From contig JADGFI010000037.1 in assembly GCA_016743945.1 (NCBI GenBank), positions 1-60,363 on the forward strand: a DNA stretch of 60,363 nt, read 5' to 3'. Below are positions 42,781 to 52,362 of this stretch, in pieces. Both the position numbers and the translations under genes were made by a program. The first letter of the stretch is position 1. Each line of letters begins with the position of its first letter. This DNA comes from Desulfobacteraceae bacterium. GTDB lineage: Bacteria; Desulfobacterota; Desulfobacteria; Desulfobacterales; Desulfobacteraceae. The notes beneath the pieces were generated by a model. That model searched no databases. It saw nothing but the letters and a program-made list of their open reading frames with translations, and was not told the DNA's origin.

Positions 42781-44576
42781 AATGTGTCCAGGGTCTGTAC
42801 TTGTTTTTTAAAATAGGTGATGGTTGCAAGGATAGGCTTGGGAGTGGACATGTCCACCCCGGCTGCCTTAAGTTCATCAATGGGAAACAGGCTTCCCCCA
42901 AGTTTTAAAAAGGAGAGGTAGTCCTCCAGGGCTTTTGGGCCCAGGATCTGGATCCTTTGGGAAATGGCAAGCGCTGCGGATATGCCCGTGGCATATTGAT
43001 AAACATAAAAGCTGGAATAAAAATGGGGGATGCGCAGGCATTCAAGGCAGAGTGCCTCATCTATTTCCATGTGATCTCCAAAATAATCCTCCAGGCATTT
43101 TCTATATTCCCCTGTGAGGATTTCTAAGGTCAGTCCTTTGTTTTGGGCGGCAAGTTCGTGGATACGCGTTTCAAAATCGGCAAACAGGGTTTGCCTGAAA
43201 AAAGTGGCCCGGATATTTTCGATTTCCCGGTTCAGGATATAGGCCTTCATCCGGGGATCATCTCCATGTTTTTTTAAAAGGTATTGCCCCAGAAGATTCT
43301 CGTTCAAGGTGGAGGCCACTTCGGCCACAAAAATGGTGTAATCGTGGCTTGCATAGGGCTGGTGTTTTTTCGAATAATAGGAGTGCATGGAATGGCCGGC
43401 CTCGTGGATCAGGGTAAAGAGGCTGTTGATTGATTTTTCCTCATAATTTAGCAAAATATAGGGAGGGGAATCATAGCACCCGGAAGAATAGGCACCGCTT
43501 CGTTTGCCTCGGTTTTCATATCGGTCCACCCAGCCTTGGGTCAGGCCTTTCTCCAGGATATTACAATATTCTTCTCCCAGGGGAGCCAGGGCCTTTATAC
43601 AGGTGGTGATCGCCTCTTCATAGGGCATATTAAATTCCACATCGCTGACAAGGGGGACATAGGTATCAAAGACGTGCAGGCTGTCAAGTCCCAGGGCTTT
43701 TTTCCGAAAATCAAGATAGCTATGCAGAGGCGCCAGGTTCTCCTTGACGCTTGAGATGAGGGTGTCATAGACACAAGTTGGCACATTGTCCTTGAAAAGG
43801 GCTGCCTGTTTTGCATGGGGAAAGTGTTTTGCCCGGGCATAAAAAAGATCTTTTTTAACCGAGGCACAAAGGGTGGCCGCAATGGTGTGCCGATGGTTTT
43901 CATACACCTCATAATACTGGGTAAACACCCTTTGCCTGAAATCCCGGTCATGGTGACTCAACAAGAGGGTGAAATTGCCATGGCTCAGGGGTTGGGTTTT
44001 CCCGTCGGGGTCAATCAGGGTGCCGAAATCAAGATCTGCGTTGTCCATCTGGCCAAAAATTTGCCGGGGAGCTGAAAGAGCTTCCCCTGCCATGGCCAGA
44101 ATCTGTTCCACCTCTGCGTTTCGGGTGTGGGGGGTATTGCGGATAATTTTTTCAAGGTAAAAGCGGTATTGGGCAATCGAGGCTTCCCCCAGATATTTTG
44201 TCATTGTTTTTTGGGGAACGGCCTGGATCTGGGGGATAATAAAGCTGGCTGCGTCACCAATCCGGGTGTAGAGGTTCACAGCCCGTTGATAGATATCCTC
44301 TGCCAAAGAATTGGTCTTGTCTTCATCGTTTTTTAAGTGAGCATAGGTGTAGACTCGTTCAAGGTCCCTTGCCATGCCATGGTGAAAATCAAGGCAGGCC
44401 TTAAAGCATTCATAGGCGGTGTGAAGCCTTCCCCTGTATTGTTCAAATCCTTGGATGCGGTTTTCCAGGTCTTTATAAAGGATGTCCCAGTCTTGTTGGG
44501 ATGAAAAAAGGGGACTCAGATCCCAACAGGCCTTTTTAGGGGTCTCTTGTCGGGTGGGAAGACATTTTTCATTCAT
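42756..44576 (-). CDS. pepF: Oligoendopeptidase F (M3 metallopeptidase)
   Basis: 606 aa from ATG 44576 (AGGAG 5 bases upstream; an upstream in-frame ATG at 44597 has none). The zinc site is TLIHEAGHSMHSYYSK (HExxH), with the third ligand Glu in the following FVAEVASTLNE segment. M3 family length and architecture: N-terminal helical part, catalytic domain in the C-terminal half. It cuts peptides of roughly 7-17 residues in the cytoplasm and could process peptides brought in by the two Dpp systems. Upstream of trmO in one operon. Confidence 0.94.
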   Translation of the reverse strand: MNEKCLPTRQETPKKACWDLSPLFSSQQDWDILYKDLENRIQGFEQYRGRLHTAYECFKACLDFHHGMARDLERVYTYAHLKNDEDKTNSLAEDIYQRAVNLYTRIGDAASFIIPQIQAVPQKTMTKYLGEASIAQYRFYLEKIIRNTPHTRNAEVEQILAMAGEALSAPRQIFGQMDNADLDFGTLIDPDGKTQPLSHGNFTLLLSHHDRDFRQRVFTQYYEVYENHRHTIAATLCASVKKDLFYARAKHFPHAKQAALFKDNVPTCVYDTLISSVKENLAPLHSYLDFRKKALGLDSLHVFDTYVPLVSDVEFNMPYEEAITTCIKALAPLGEEYCNILEKGLTQGWVDRYENRGKRSGAYSSGCYDSPPYILLNYEEKSINSLFTLIHEAGHSMHSYYSKKHQPYASHDYTIFVAEVASTLNENLLGQYLLKKHGDDPRMKAYILNREIENIRATFFRQTLFADFETRIHELAAQNKGLTLEILTGEYRKCLEDYFGDHMEIDEALCLECLRIPHFYSSFYVYQYATGISAALAISQRIQILGPKALEDYLSFLKLGGSLFPIDELKAAGVDMSTPKPILATITYFKKQVQTLDTLWNTHLNP

Positions 44577-44787
44577 GGTAACTCCTATGTTTTCCATGGC
44601 AGGACTGTGCAGCCTGCCTGTATTTTTCAGGTTGTATTCTGCTTAAAAAAGTATCTTTACTAGGGCACAATAGAGGTCTTTGTCAAGGAAGGGATAAAAA
44701 AAGGATGATTTTAGTGCTGTGTTTGGGTATGGTGAATATCCAATATATGGTCATCGAAATAGGTCCATCTCATTTAGGAGAAGCAAT

Positions 44788-45621
44788 ATGAAATTTGTGG
44801 GGGTGGTATTCATTGCCGGTATTTTCATTCTTGTCGGGCTCAAACTTTTTTCAAGAAAGCTGCTGTATTTCCCCGCCCCGGTAAGCAGTTCAAGGCTGGC
44901 CTACCTGAAAACCAGTTTTGACCAGGTGACGCAAATTTTTATCCCCATTGGAGATCAGGGGGGGCTCCATGGCTGGTTGATTCAAAAGGATATGGAGAAC
45001 CTGCCGACTCTCTTTTATTTTGGGGGCAATGCCGAAGAGGTGTCCCTGAATATGGAGGATTTTGTCCAAAAACTTTCCGCCAATGTGGTCATGGTCAATT
45101 ATCGGGGGTTTGGGAAGAGCGATGGGTCTGCCGATGAAGTCTCGTTGAAATCAGATGCCCTGGCCGTCTACGATGCCATGGCAAAAAGATATAAGATAAC
45201 ACCTGATAATGCGGTTGCCTGGGGGCGAAGCATCGGTTCCTCCATGGCCAGTTTTCTGGCTCTTGAACGGGGAGTTGGCCAGTTGATTCTCACCTGTCCC
45301 TTTGACAGCATCGCGTCGGTGGCCGCCCATTATTATCCCGGCTGGCTGGTGGGAATGGTCCTAAAGGACAAACATCAAACCATTGAGTTTGCACCCCGTA
45401 TTACCTCTGCCACCTTGGTTCTGGCATCTAAAACAGATGAGGTGATCCCTCCGGCGAATACCAAGAAGCTGTATGAGAGCCTGACCTGCCCCAAAACGCT
45501 TGTGTATATTGAGGGGGCAGGTCACAATACCATTTCGCAGTTTGATGGGTATTATGCGGCTGTGAACCGGTTTCTCATTGAAGAACCCCGGGAAAGAGCC
45601 GACAATGGGGCAGGTCTATAA
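44788..45621 (+). CDS. Alpha/beta hydrolase, membrane-anchored
   Basis: 277 aa from ATG 44788 (AGGAG 7 bases upstream). The N-terminal helix KFVGVVFIAGIFILVGL serves as an anchor or signal. The hydrolase core has an oxyanion-type YFGGNAEEVS, the nucleophile elbow GRSIGSS (Ser), an acid residue in SKTDEVIPP, and His in GAGHNTISQF. It resembles YfhR/Bem46-type serine hydrolases. The substrate is unknown. It faces pepF divergently and ends tail to tail with a small minus-strand gene, with a 6-base overlap. Confidence 0.88.
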   Translation: MKFVGVVFIAGIFILVGLKLFSRKLLYFPAPVSSSRLAYLKTSFDQVTQIFIPIGDQGGLHGWLIQKDMENLPTLFYFGGNAEEVSLNMEDFVQKLSANVVMVNYRGFGKSDGSADEVSLKSDALAVYDAMAKRYKITPDNAVAWGRSIGSSMASFLALERGVGQLILTCPFDSIASVAAHYYPGWLVGMVLKDKHQTIEFAPRITSATLVLASKTDEVIPPANTKKLYESLTCPKTLVYIEGAGHNTISQFDGYYAAVNRFLIEEPRERADNGAGL

Positions 45622-45807
45622 GCTTGAAAACAGGTAGGGTAAAATAAGGGCCATTACCAGCCAGAAAACAGCTTTGATTGATCCCAGGCTCAGGGTGTCG
45701 GCGTCAATGCTGAAGGAAAGACTTCCATGGTGAACCAGTTGCCCGGAATCTTCTGGTGTAAAAAAGTAAATCACCATACGGGTTATTTTGCGGAGCAATT
45801 TTTTCAT
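45616..45807 (-). CDS. Small membrane protein, unknown function
   Basis: 63 aa. It begins MKKLLRKITRMVIYFFT, a basic amphipathic start, and ends with one hydrophobic helix (AVFWLVMALILPYLF). GAGG lies 6-7 bases before ATG 45807, which supports a real gene. I recognise no family. The 3' end overlaps the convergent hydrolase gene by 6 bases. Confidence 0.5.
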   Translation of the reverse strand: MKKLLRKITRMVIYFFTPEDSGQLVHHGSLSFSIDADTLSLGSIKAVFWLVMALILPYLFSSL

Positions 45808-45853
45808 GTGCCACCTCTTAAAACTTCAAGTATGTGTAAAATTAAAATTTCGG

Positions 45854-45874
45854 CAACCCATATCGGGTTGTTTT
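45854..45874 (+). terminator. Possible terminator before the LysR gene
   Basis: CAACCC (45854-45859) pairs with GGGTTG (45865-45870) across a 5-base loop, followed by TTTT. It would stop transcripts entering from the alpha/beta hydrolase gene, about 230 bases upstream. Confidence 0.35.
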
Positions 45875-45940
45875 ATGTTGAAAATATATAATCGAGTTGA
45901 TACTAAGTAAAATTAAAACAATTAACCCTTTGATTAAGAA

Positions 45941-46909
45941 ATGCTAATGCTTCCTGATTTGAACCGGCTCAAGGTCTTTTATTTTATCTTTGCCTTTAAA
46001 AGTATTGCCATGGCAGCCAAGGAACTTCATATCACGGCGTCTGCCGTGAGCCAGACCCTGTCAAAACTGGAGGCTGAGCTTACGGTATTGCTGTTTACAC
46101 GGCTTCACCGCAAACTGATTCCCACATCCGCAGGCAAGGCCCTGTTTCATCTGGTCGCTCCGTTTATCCGGGACCTTGAAGCCGGCATCGGAAAAATTAT
46201 CCAGTCAAAACAGGTACCGTCTGGCATGCTGCGGATCGGTGCCCCCATTGAGTTTGGCAAATCCTATTTTCCGGGCCTATTTGCCGCCTTTAGGAGGACC
46301 TACCCACAAGTGGTCTTTACCATGAAGCTGGGGGATCCTTCTGAAATCTTTTCCATGATCAGCAGCGGGGAACTGGATTTCGGCCTGGTGGATATGTTTT
46401 TCAGGGGCCGGGAGGCCGGGGAACTGGGGATTTACAGCAGCGAACCTCTGGTTGAGGAACGGGTGATTCTGGCCTGTTCCAAAGCCTATTATGACCGGGA
46501 AATTAAAGGCGATCATTCTTTTGAAAATCTTGTCAGCAAAGAGTTTATTTCCTACCAGAAAACATCTTTAACCCTGCGTATCTGGTTCAAGTACCATTTT
46601 AACCGGTTTTCCATCGATCTGAACCGGGTCATGACCGTGGACAGTCACCAGGCAGTGATCAATGGGATCCTCAACCACGTGGGCATGGGGATTGTTGCCG
46701 CCCATATTGTGGGCAAGGCCATTGATAAAGGTCAGATTATACCCGTGGCCACCCAAAAAAAAGATGTCATCAATAAAATCTCCCTGGTCCAGCTCCAGGA
46801 CAAGGTGCCAAGCCTCACGGAAAAGACATTTATCCGGTTTTTAAAGTCAGATATCAACGCCTCGGGCGGCCCCATCCAATTGCTGGATCAGTCCGGATCC
46901 TTTGTTTGA
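45941..46909 (+). CDS. LysR-family transcriptional regulator
   Basis: 322 aa. N-terminal helix-turn-helix: LNRLKVFYFIFAFKSIAMAAKELHITASAVSQTLSKLEAEL. The effector domain starts at about 90 (GMLRIGAPIEFGKSYFP) and includes MISSGELDFGLVD. Start: ATG 45941 or 45947; neither has a clear ribosome site. It lies 75 bases before azlC in the same direction. LysR regulators usually act on a neighbouring gene, so AzlCD export is the likely target. Confidence 0.88.
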   Translation: MLMLPDLNRLKVFYFIFAFKSIAMAAKELHITASAVSQTLSKLEAELTVLLFTRLHRKLIPTSAGKALFHLVAPFIRDLEAGIGKIIQSKQVPSGMLRIGAPIEFGKSYFPGLFAAFRRTYPQVVFTMKLGDPSEIFSMISSGELDFGLVDMFFRGREAGELGIYSSEPLVEERVILACSKAYYDREIKGDHSFENLVSKEFISYQKTSLTLRIWFKYHFNRFSIDLNRVMTVDSHQAVINGILNHVGMGIVAAHIVGKAIDKGQIIPVATQKKDVINKISLVQLQDKVPSLTEKTFIRFLKSDINASGGPIQLLDQSGSFV

Positions 46910-46983
46910 TTTTTTCTTGACAAAATATTAGTAGTTACTACAATAGTCACTAATAATTTTCTACCCATTATGGAGTGATTGGA

Positions 46984-47691
46984 ATGGTAAAACAAGAGAT
47001 ACAGGATGCCGTCAAAGCCGGCATCCCAATTTTTATCGGTTATTTCCCCGCTGCCGTGGCCTTTGGAATTTTGTCCAAAACCACCGGGGTTACCCTGTTG
47101 GAATCCTTTTTGTTTTCAGCCGTGGTCTTTGCCGGGGCCAGCCAGTTTATTGCCCTGAACCTCCTGGCCACGGGCATGGGGTTCACCGGGATCATCCTGA
47201 CCACCCTGCTGGTTAATTTCAGACATTTTTTGATGAGCGCCTATCTTTCCACCCGGATTAAGACAACCCTTAAAAAATATTATTTTGCCCTGGCATTTGG
47301 CGTGACAGACGAGGTCTTTTCAGTCCTCTCCTTTAAAAAAGGGCCTTTGTCCAAGGGGTTTGTGTTTGCCCTCCAGATGTCTGCCTATTCCGGCTGGGTT
47401 GCGGGCACCCTGAGCGGTTATCTTTTGGGAGGATTTATGCCCTTGATTTTGAGCCAGAGCATGGGAGTGGCGCTTTATTCATTGCTTTTGGCTATATTAA
47501 TGCCCGAAATAAAGGCCTCTTTTCTCTCTTTTGTTCTGGCCCTGTCATCGGGCCTTCTCAATTGGCTGCTGTTGTATCTGGATATTTTACCCAAGGGCTG
47601 GAGCATCATTGTCTGCATTTTTATCATTGCCACGGCAGGGGCATTTTTAACCTTGAATGGCTCTCAAAAGGAGGAACTTCATGACAGATAA
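46984..47691 (+). CDS. azlC: Branched-chain amino acid exporter large subunit AzlC
   Basis: 235 aa from ATG 46984 (GGAG 8 bases upstream). Hallmarks: GIPIFIGYFPAAVAFG, SAVVFAGASQFIALNLL, LLVNFRHFLMSAYL and FGVTDEVFS, all typical of AzlC. About seven hydrophobic segments. With AzlD it forms a transporter that exports branched-chain amino acids or analogues such as 4-azaleucine. It overlaps azlD by 11 bases. Confidence 0.92.
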   Translation: MVKQEIQDAVKAGIPIFIGYFPAAVAFGILSKTTGVTLLESFLFSAVVFAGASQFIALNLLATGMGFTGIILTTLLVNFRHFLMSAYLSTRIKTTLKKYYFALAFGVTDEVFSVLSFKKGPLSKGFVFALQMSAYSGWVAGTLSGYLLGGFMPLILSQSMGVALYSLLLAILMPEIKASFLSFVLALSSGLLNWLLLYLDILPKGWSIIVCIFIIATAGAFLTLNGSQKEELHDR

Positions 47692-47992
47692 TCTTATTCC
47701 TTTGATCCTGGGAATGGCTGCTGTAACGTACGGACCACGCCTGTTGCCGTTTTTGTTTTTTTCCAACACAAAAATCCCTCGGCGGGTGGATGCCTTTTTA
47801 AAATGTATTCCTGTGGCTGCCATCGGCGCCCTTATCATCCCGGGAGTCATGACCGCCACCCCGCAATTTCCCCAGGCAGCCTTGCTGGGGATCGGGTTTA
47901 CCGCTGTCTACGGTTGGTTCAAGGGCGGCATCATCGTGCCGGTATTGGGATCGGTGGGGGTTACCTACCTCGCCCTGGCAGGACTGGGATAA
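47681..47992 (+). CDS. azlD: Branched-chain amino acid exporter small subunit AzlD
   Basis: 103 aa from ATG 47681 (AGGAGG 6 bases upstream). Four hydrophobic segments; AAVTYGPRLLPFLF and FLKCIPVAAIGALIIPGV are the AzlD family marks. It overlaps azlC, and its stop shares one base with the next start (TAATG). Confidence 0.92.
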   Translation: MTDNLIPLILGMAAVTYGPRLLPFLFFSNTKIPRRVDAFLKCIPVAAIGALIIPGVMTATPQFPQAALLGIGFTAVYGWFKGGIIVPVLGSVGVTYLALAGLG

Positions 47993-48837
47993 TGGACCAA
48001 GCAACCCGAATGATGACCGACATGAAGACCCTGGGGTTTTCTGAATATGAGTGCAAGGCTTATTTGAAATTGCTGGAAGCGTTTCCCTTGAACGGCTATG
48101 CCCTGAGCAAGGCTTCGGGGATTCCACGGTCCCGGATTTACGAGGTCTTGAATAATCTGATTGACAAGCAGATGGTGTTTGAACAGGCCGATGAAAAAAC
48201 CCGGGTCTATTATCCCATGGAACCCAAGATCTTTATTAAAAAGCTCAAGGTTCATTATGAAAAACTCTTTGAGGATCTGTCCCAATATGCCAATGATCTC
48301 TACCGGGAACCCGAGCAGGATGACAAGTTGGTGGTTATATCGGGCAGAGAAAATATCATTAGCTTTTTAAAGCTGCTCATCCAGGGAGCCCAAAAACGGG
48401 TGGCTGTTTCCATTTGGGAAGAAGAAATTAAAGAGATCACCGGGGAACTGGATGCTGCCCTGGATCGGGGGGTCATGCTCAGGGGAATTTATTTTGGGAA
48501 AACCAACGCCTATGAGTCCCTTACTCCCCATCGCAGGATTGACCGGTACATGGCCGAGAAAAAGGAGAGATACCTCTCTATTATCATAGATCATACCCAT
48601 GCGATTTCCGGTATCATGTCCCGGGGAGCCAATGCCAAGGTGACCTGGACCCGGGATGAGGGATTTATTGAGGTCAGTGAGGATTATATCGCCCATGACC
48701 TGGTCGTTAACCTCTATTCTGCCTCCCTGGATTCTGCGACCTATAAACGGTTTGAAAATTTTGCCGACACGGTTCATGATCGTTATTTTCACTATTCGAA
48801 AAATGAACTGATCACCTGGAAAAATCCCATGGAGTGA
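47992..48837 (+). CDS. TrmB-family transcriptional regulator
   Basis: 281 aa from ATG 47992, which overlaps the azlD stop by 1 base. The N-terminal TrmB winged helix is MKTLGFSEYECKAYLKLLEA to SGIPRSRIYEVLNNLIDKQMV. The C-terminal half resembles the phospholipase D-like sensor domain found in TrmB proteins (VVISGRENIISFLKLLIQGAQKRVAVSIW) without its catalytic HKD motifs. TrmB proteins are best known from archaea. Encoded in one unit with azlCD, it may sense the exported compound. Confidence 0.85.
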   Translation: MDQATRMMTDMKTLGFSEYECKAYLKLLEAFPLNGYALSKASGIPRSRIYEVLNNLIDKQMVFEQADEKTRVYYPMEPKIFIKKLKVHYEKLFEDLSQYANDLYREPEQDDKLVVISGRENIISFLKLLIQGAQKRVAVSIWEEEIKEITGELDAALDRGVMLRGIYFGKTNAYESLTPHRRIDRYMAEKKERYLSIIIDHTHAISGIMSRGANAKVTWTRDEGFIEVSEDYIAHDLVVNLYSASLDSATYKRFENFADTVHDRYFHYSKNELITWKNPME

Positions 48838-48966
48838 GATTTTTTCAAATTTTTAAAAATCCCCCATATGGGCGATGTAATTTTTTTATGCTTGTGATGA
48901 AGTGGGGTTAACTTGGGTGCGGTTTAAACCGGTTTAATAACGGCATTTTATAGAGGGAGACAATAC

Positions 48967-49596
48967 ATGGTTGCCCAGATATTTGAAAAAAATTATCAGC
49001 ACTATTGCGATCAAATTGAAAAGATAGATTTTATGGGTGTAAAAGACAGGCTTGGGATTGAAGCGGATAGCGATCTTATGCGCATTCCCTTTTTGGGAAG
49101 GGAGTATCGGGTGTCTAGAAAGGGTTTTTTTGATGCTGCCGGCGATAGACCCAATTATGGTATTTGTGTCATTCTTGCCAAGTATGTGCTGCTGGTCCCG
49201 GATAAGGTATATACTGATCCTGGGTGGGTCTCGTTCAGGGATTTTAAAAGAGCATCCCATTTCACCAATGTGAATTTTTTTACCAGTGATACCGAACAGG
49301 CCATTGTAAAACAATTTTCGGGCAAACTTGACGCGCTTGCACATGCCGGTCAGGTCTTGGGGGGTCTTCACCATGAACTCGGGACATCCTACGATCTGGC
49401 CATGGAATTTGCAGCCCTCCCCCGTATATCACTCCTGATGCTGTTTAATGATAAAGAAGATTCCTTCCCTGCCCATTGCAGCGTCCTTTTTCAGAAACAT
49501 GCTGAGTTTTATCTGGACCCGGAATCCTTGGCCATGACAAGCGCTGGCCTTGCCAAACGTTTGAAAGAGACAACTGCACAGGTTGATATTAATTAG
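48967..49596 (+). CDS. DUF3786 family protein
   Basis: 209 aa. GGGAG lies 8 bases before ATG 48967. Recognisable segments of DUF3786: ILAKYVLLVPDKVYTDPGWVSFRDFK, LPRISLLMLFNDKEDSFPAHCSVLF and a closing FYLDPESLAMTSAGLAKRLK. The family is common in deltaproteobacteria and methanogens and its function is not known. One-gene unit, cytoplasmic. Confidence 0.8.
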   Translation: MVAQIFEKNYQHYCDQIEKIDFMGVKDRLGIEADSDLMRIPFLGREYRVSRKGFFDAAGDRPNYGICVILAKYVLLVPDKVYTDPGWVSFRDFKRASHFTNVNFFTSDTEQAIVKQFSGKLDALAHAGQVLGGLHHELGTSYDLAMEFAALPRISLLMLFNDKEDSFPAHCSVLFQKHAEFYLDPESLAMTSAGLAKRLKETTAQVDIN

Positions 49597-49615
49597 GTGA
49601 CCCGGCAATATCCCT

Positions 49616-49640
49616 TTTACAATATCCATAGATATTGGTA
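49616..49640 (+). promoter_or_regulatory. Hairpin upstream of the FAD oxidoreductase gene
   Basis: TTTACAATATC (49616-49626) pairs with GATATTG-G-TAAA (49631-49642) across CATA with one bulged G. There is no U-run, so it may be an RNA structure in the leader. Confidence 0.25.
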
Positions 49641-49721
49641 AACTTCCCAGATGGAGCGCCCCAGGCATTGTGCTTTTCGGCATCCAACCCCTTGGTTACA
49701 CCATTACAGGAGATTCATGAT

Positions 49722-51257
49722 TTGGGATTCCGGGAAATTACCCTAGAACTATCCACCGATTATACGGATGATGCTGCAAGGGATGCCATCGCAAAAGAGC
49801 TGGGTATCCGGGATTTCACCTGGCAGATCCAGGGCAAAAGCCTGGATGCCCGGAAAAAAAGCAACATCCACTGGCTGATCCGGGCCGGTGTGCTGTCCGA
49901 TGAACTTATGGGTGGCGAGCCCTTTGTCTATCCTGTTTTGGAAATTCCCCATAAAAAAAGAACCACAAGGGTTCTGGTGGTGGGAAGCGGGCCGGCCGGT
50001 TTTTTTGCAGCCCTGGTATTGCAGAAAGCCGGATTCCAAACCCTGCTCATCGAACGGGGCTCCAAAGTATCCAGGCGGTCTGACAGCATTAAAAAATTTG
50101 AAGCCTCGGGTACCTTTGATCCCATGAATAATTATGCCTTTGGTGAAGGCGGTGCCGGCACTTTTTCCGATGGAAAACTCACCTCAAGAACCAAGAAGGT
50201 GGCCGCAGAAAAACAATTTATTTTGTCCAGCTATATCCGGGCCGGTGCCCCCAGGGAGATCGAATACCTGGCCCACCCCCACCTGGGCACAGATTATCTG
50301 AGACGCATCGTGGTGGGTCTCAGAGAGGAGTTCGAGTCCCTGGGCGGTCAGATGCAGTTTGAAACGCAGCTTACGGACCTGACCATTAAAAATGGAAAGG
50401 TGGTTGCCGCCGTCACCTCAAGGGGGGAGATCCCCGTTGATGAGGTGGTCATTGCGCCGGGCCACTGTGCCCATGAAACCTATCGCATGCTGATTCAAAA
50501 CAAGGTTCAATTCCACTCTAAAAATTTTGCCATTGGCTGCCGGGTGGAACACCCCCAGGAACTGATTAACACAGCCCAGTGGGGAAGACACTCCCTTCCC
50601 GGGGTCAAGGCCGCAGAATACCGGCTCACGGCAAAGGGGGACGGTCTTCCCGTCTACACCTTCTGCATGTGCCCCGGCGGCATGGTGGTTCCGGCGGCTG
50701 CCTATGCGACCACCAATATTGTTAACGGCATGAGCCGGTACAAACGCAACGGTAATTTTGCAAACGCCGCCTGCGTGGCCGGTATCAACCTTAATTCGCT
50801 TATGGGAAAACCGGTGGAACCCCTGGAAGCCCTGGACTGGCTGGGGGGGCTGGAACATCAGTTTTATCAGTATTCCAAGGGCTATCGTGCCCCCTTTGCC
50901 ACCATTGACGGGTTTATAAAACAACGGCTCCCCTCCCGGAGTGTTGACACAAGTTATCCTTTGGGCCTCACCCCGGCGCCTTTGTGGGAACTGCTTCCAG
51001 AGGAGGTCAGCCGCTCCATTGCCCGGGGCCTTTCCGTGTTCAACCGAAAACTCAAAGGGTTTGATTCCGGCATTATCCTCGGCCTGGAGAGCAAAACCTC
51101 ATCGCCGATCCAGGCCTTAAGGGGAAAGGACAGATGCTGCCAGGGGTTTTCAAACCTGTATCTGGCAGGGGAGGGTTCCGGCTGGTCAGGCGGCATCATC
51201 TCCAGCGGTGTGGATGGGATCCGTGCCGCCATGGCCATTGTCCAAAAAGCATCCTGA
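49722..51257 (+). CDS. FAD-dependent oxidoreductase (NAD(P)/FAD-dependent dehydrogenase family)
   Basis: 511 aa from TTG 49722. AGGAG lies 9 bases before this TTG, and homologues begin close to the GFREITLELSTD sequence that follows; the frame upstream to 49635 has no signal. The FAD Rossmann motif is VLVVGSGPAGFFAALVLQKAG near residue 87, with GEGGAGTFSDGKL after it, and the C-terminal GEGSGWSGGIISSGVDGIRAA binds FAD. A SLDARKK segment near 52 is typical of this uncharacterised subfamily (HI0933/YhiN-like relatives). The substrate is unknown. Confidence 0.82.
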   Translation: MGFREITLELSTDYTDDAARDAIAKELGIRDFTWQIQGKSLDARKKSNIHWLIRAGVLSDELMGGEPFVYPVLEIPHKKRTTRVLVVGSGPAGFFAALVLQKAGFQTLLIERGSKVSRRSDSIKKFEASGTFDPMNNYAFGEGGAGTFSDGKLTSRTKKVAAEKQFILSSYIRAGAPREIEYLAHPHLGTDYLRRIVVGLREEFESLGGQMQFETQLTDLTIKNGKVVAAVTSRGEIPVDEVVIAPGHCAHETYRMLIQNKVQFHSKNFAIGCRVEHPQELINTAQWGRHSLPGVKAAEYRLTAKGDGLPVYTFCMCPGGMVVPAAAYATTNIVNGMSRYKRNGNFANAACVAGINLNSLMGKPVEPLEALDWLGGLEHQFYQYSKGYRAPFATIDGFIKQRLPSRSVDTSYPLGLTPAPLWELLPEEVSRSIARGLSVFNRKLKGFDSGIILGLESKTSSPIQALRGKDRCCQGFSNLYLAGEGSGWSGGIISSGVDGIRAAMAIVQKAS

Positions 51258-51333
51258 ATCGTTTACAAACAAGAAAAAAACTGACATAGCTGTAAAAAAA
51301 TGATCCTAGAACCATAAGGAGCATGACACGCCC

Positions 51334-52362
51334 ATGAACCGGACAAACAAAAAGCTGAAAATCGCAGTGGTAGGGGCAGGTGCCATCGGCGGTATCTGTG
51401 CCGGACTCATTAAAAAGGCCGGATATGATGTAACGGTTGTGGTCCGAAGGGAAGCACATGCCCGGCAGATTATGGAGAGAGGAATTCATATCACGGGTAT
51501 TGCCGGGGAGTTTACCGTGAAAATGGATGCCCTGGCCGGGGTGGAGAATCTGGCTCCGGACCGGGATCTGTTGCTGCTGGGGGTCAAGGCCACGGCCCTT
51601 GAAGATGTGGTCCAGAAACTTAGCTCCCGGCTAAGTCCTTCGGCCATGGTGGTCTCCCTCCAGAATGGATTTTGTGAACAGGCCCTGGCTGATGTATTGG
51701 GAAGGGACCGGGTGATCGGTTGTGTTACCGGCTGGGGCGCCACCCTGCACTCGGACTGTGATCTGGAAATGACCTCCACGGGAGATTTTATTGTGGGGAA
51801 TATTGATGGCAATAAAGATCCCCGCCTGGAAAAGGTACAGGCCATTTTAAACCGGGTGCTTCCCTGCCAGATCTCAAATAATATTGGCGGCAGCCTCTAT
51901 TCCAAGCTGATTATCAATTCTTGTATTACCTCTGTGGGCGCTGTATGCGGCCTTTATCTGGGGCAGATGCTGGCTCAAAAAAAGGTCAGGCTTGTTTTTT
52001 TAAGGATCATGGAAGAGGCCATGGCCGTTGCAATGGCCATGGACATCGAGGTCGAAATTTTTGCCGGAAAGCTCAATTATTATAGCTTTCTTGAAGAAGG
52101 TGGAATGATCTCCATCCTGAAACGCCATCTGTTTTTGCGGGTGTTGGGATTTAAATATCGACGACTCAAATCCTCCATGCTCCAGTCCCTTGAACGAAAA
52201 CAAATAACGGAAATCGAGTATTTAACCGGCTTTATCACGGAAAATGGCAAAAAACACCAGGTTTCCACCCCGGTAAATGATCAGATCTTTGATATGGTCC
52301 GGGAAATTGAGCAGGGCCAGCGGGCCATTTCACCCGATAACCTGGACCAGATACGAATTTGA
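51334..52362 (+). CDS. Ketopantoate reductase (ApbA/PanE) family protein
   Basis: 342 aa. NADPH site IAVVGAGAIGGICAGLIKKAGYDV at the N-terminus, LLGVKATALEDV and VSLQNGFCEQ in the middle, and a C-terminal helical domain with NIGGSLYSKLIINSCITS containing the catalytic Lys. At 342 aa it is longer than E. coli PanE (303), and the C-terminal region is divergent, so it may act on a different 2-keto acid. The last codons and the stop lie inside a 39-bp palindrome. Confidence 0.82.
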   Translation: MNRTNKKLKIAVVGAGAIGGICAGLIKKAGYDVTVVVRREAHARQIMERGIHITGIAGEFTVKMDALAGVENLAPDRDLLLLGVKATALEDVVQKLSSRLSPSAMVVSLQNGFCEQALADVLGRDRVIGCVTGWGATLHSDCDLEMTSTGDFIVGNIDGNKDPRLEKVQAILNRVLPCQISNNIGGSLYSKLIINSCITSVGAVCGLYLGQMLAQKKVRLVFLRIMEEAMAVAMAMDIEVEIFAGKLNYYSFLEEGGMISILKRHLFLRVLGFKYRRLKSSMLQSLERKQITEIEYLTGFITENGKKHQVSTPVNDQIFDMVREIEQGQRAISPDNLDQIRI

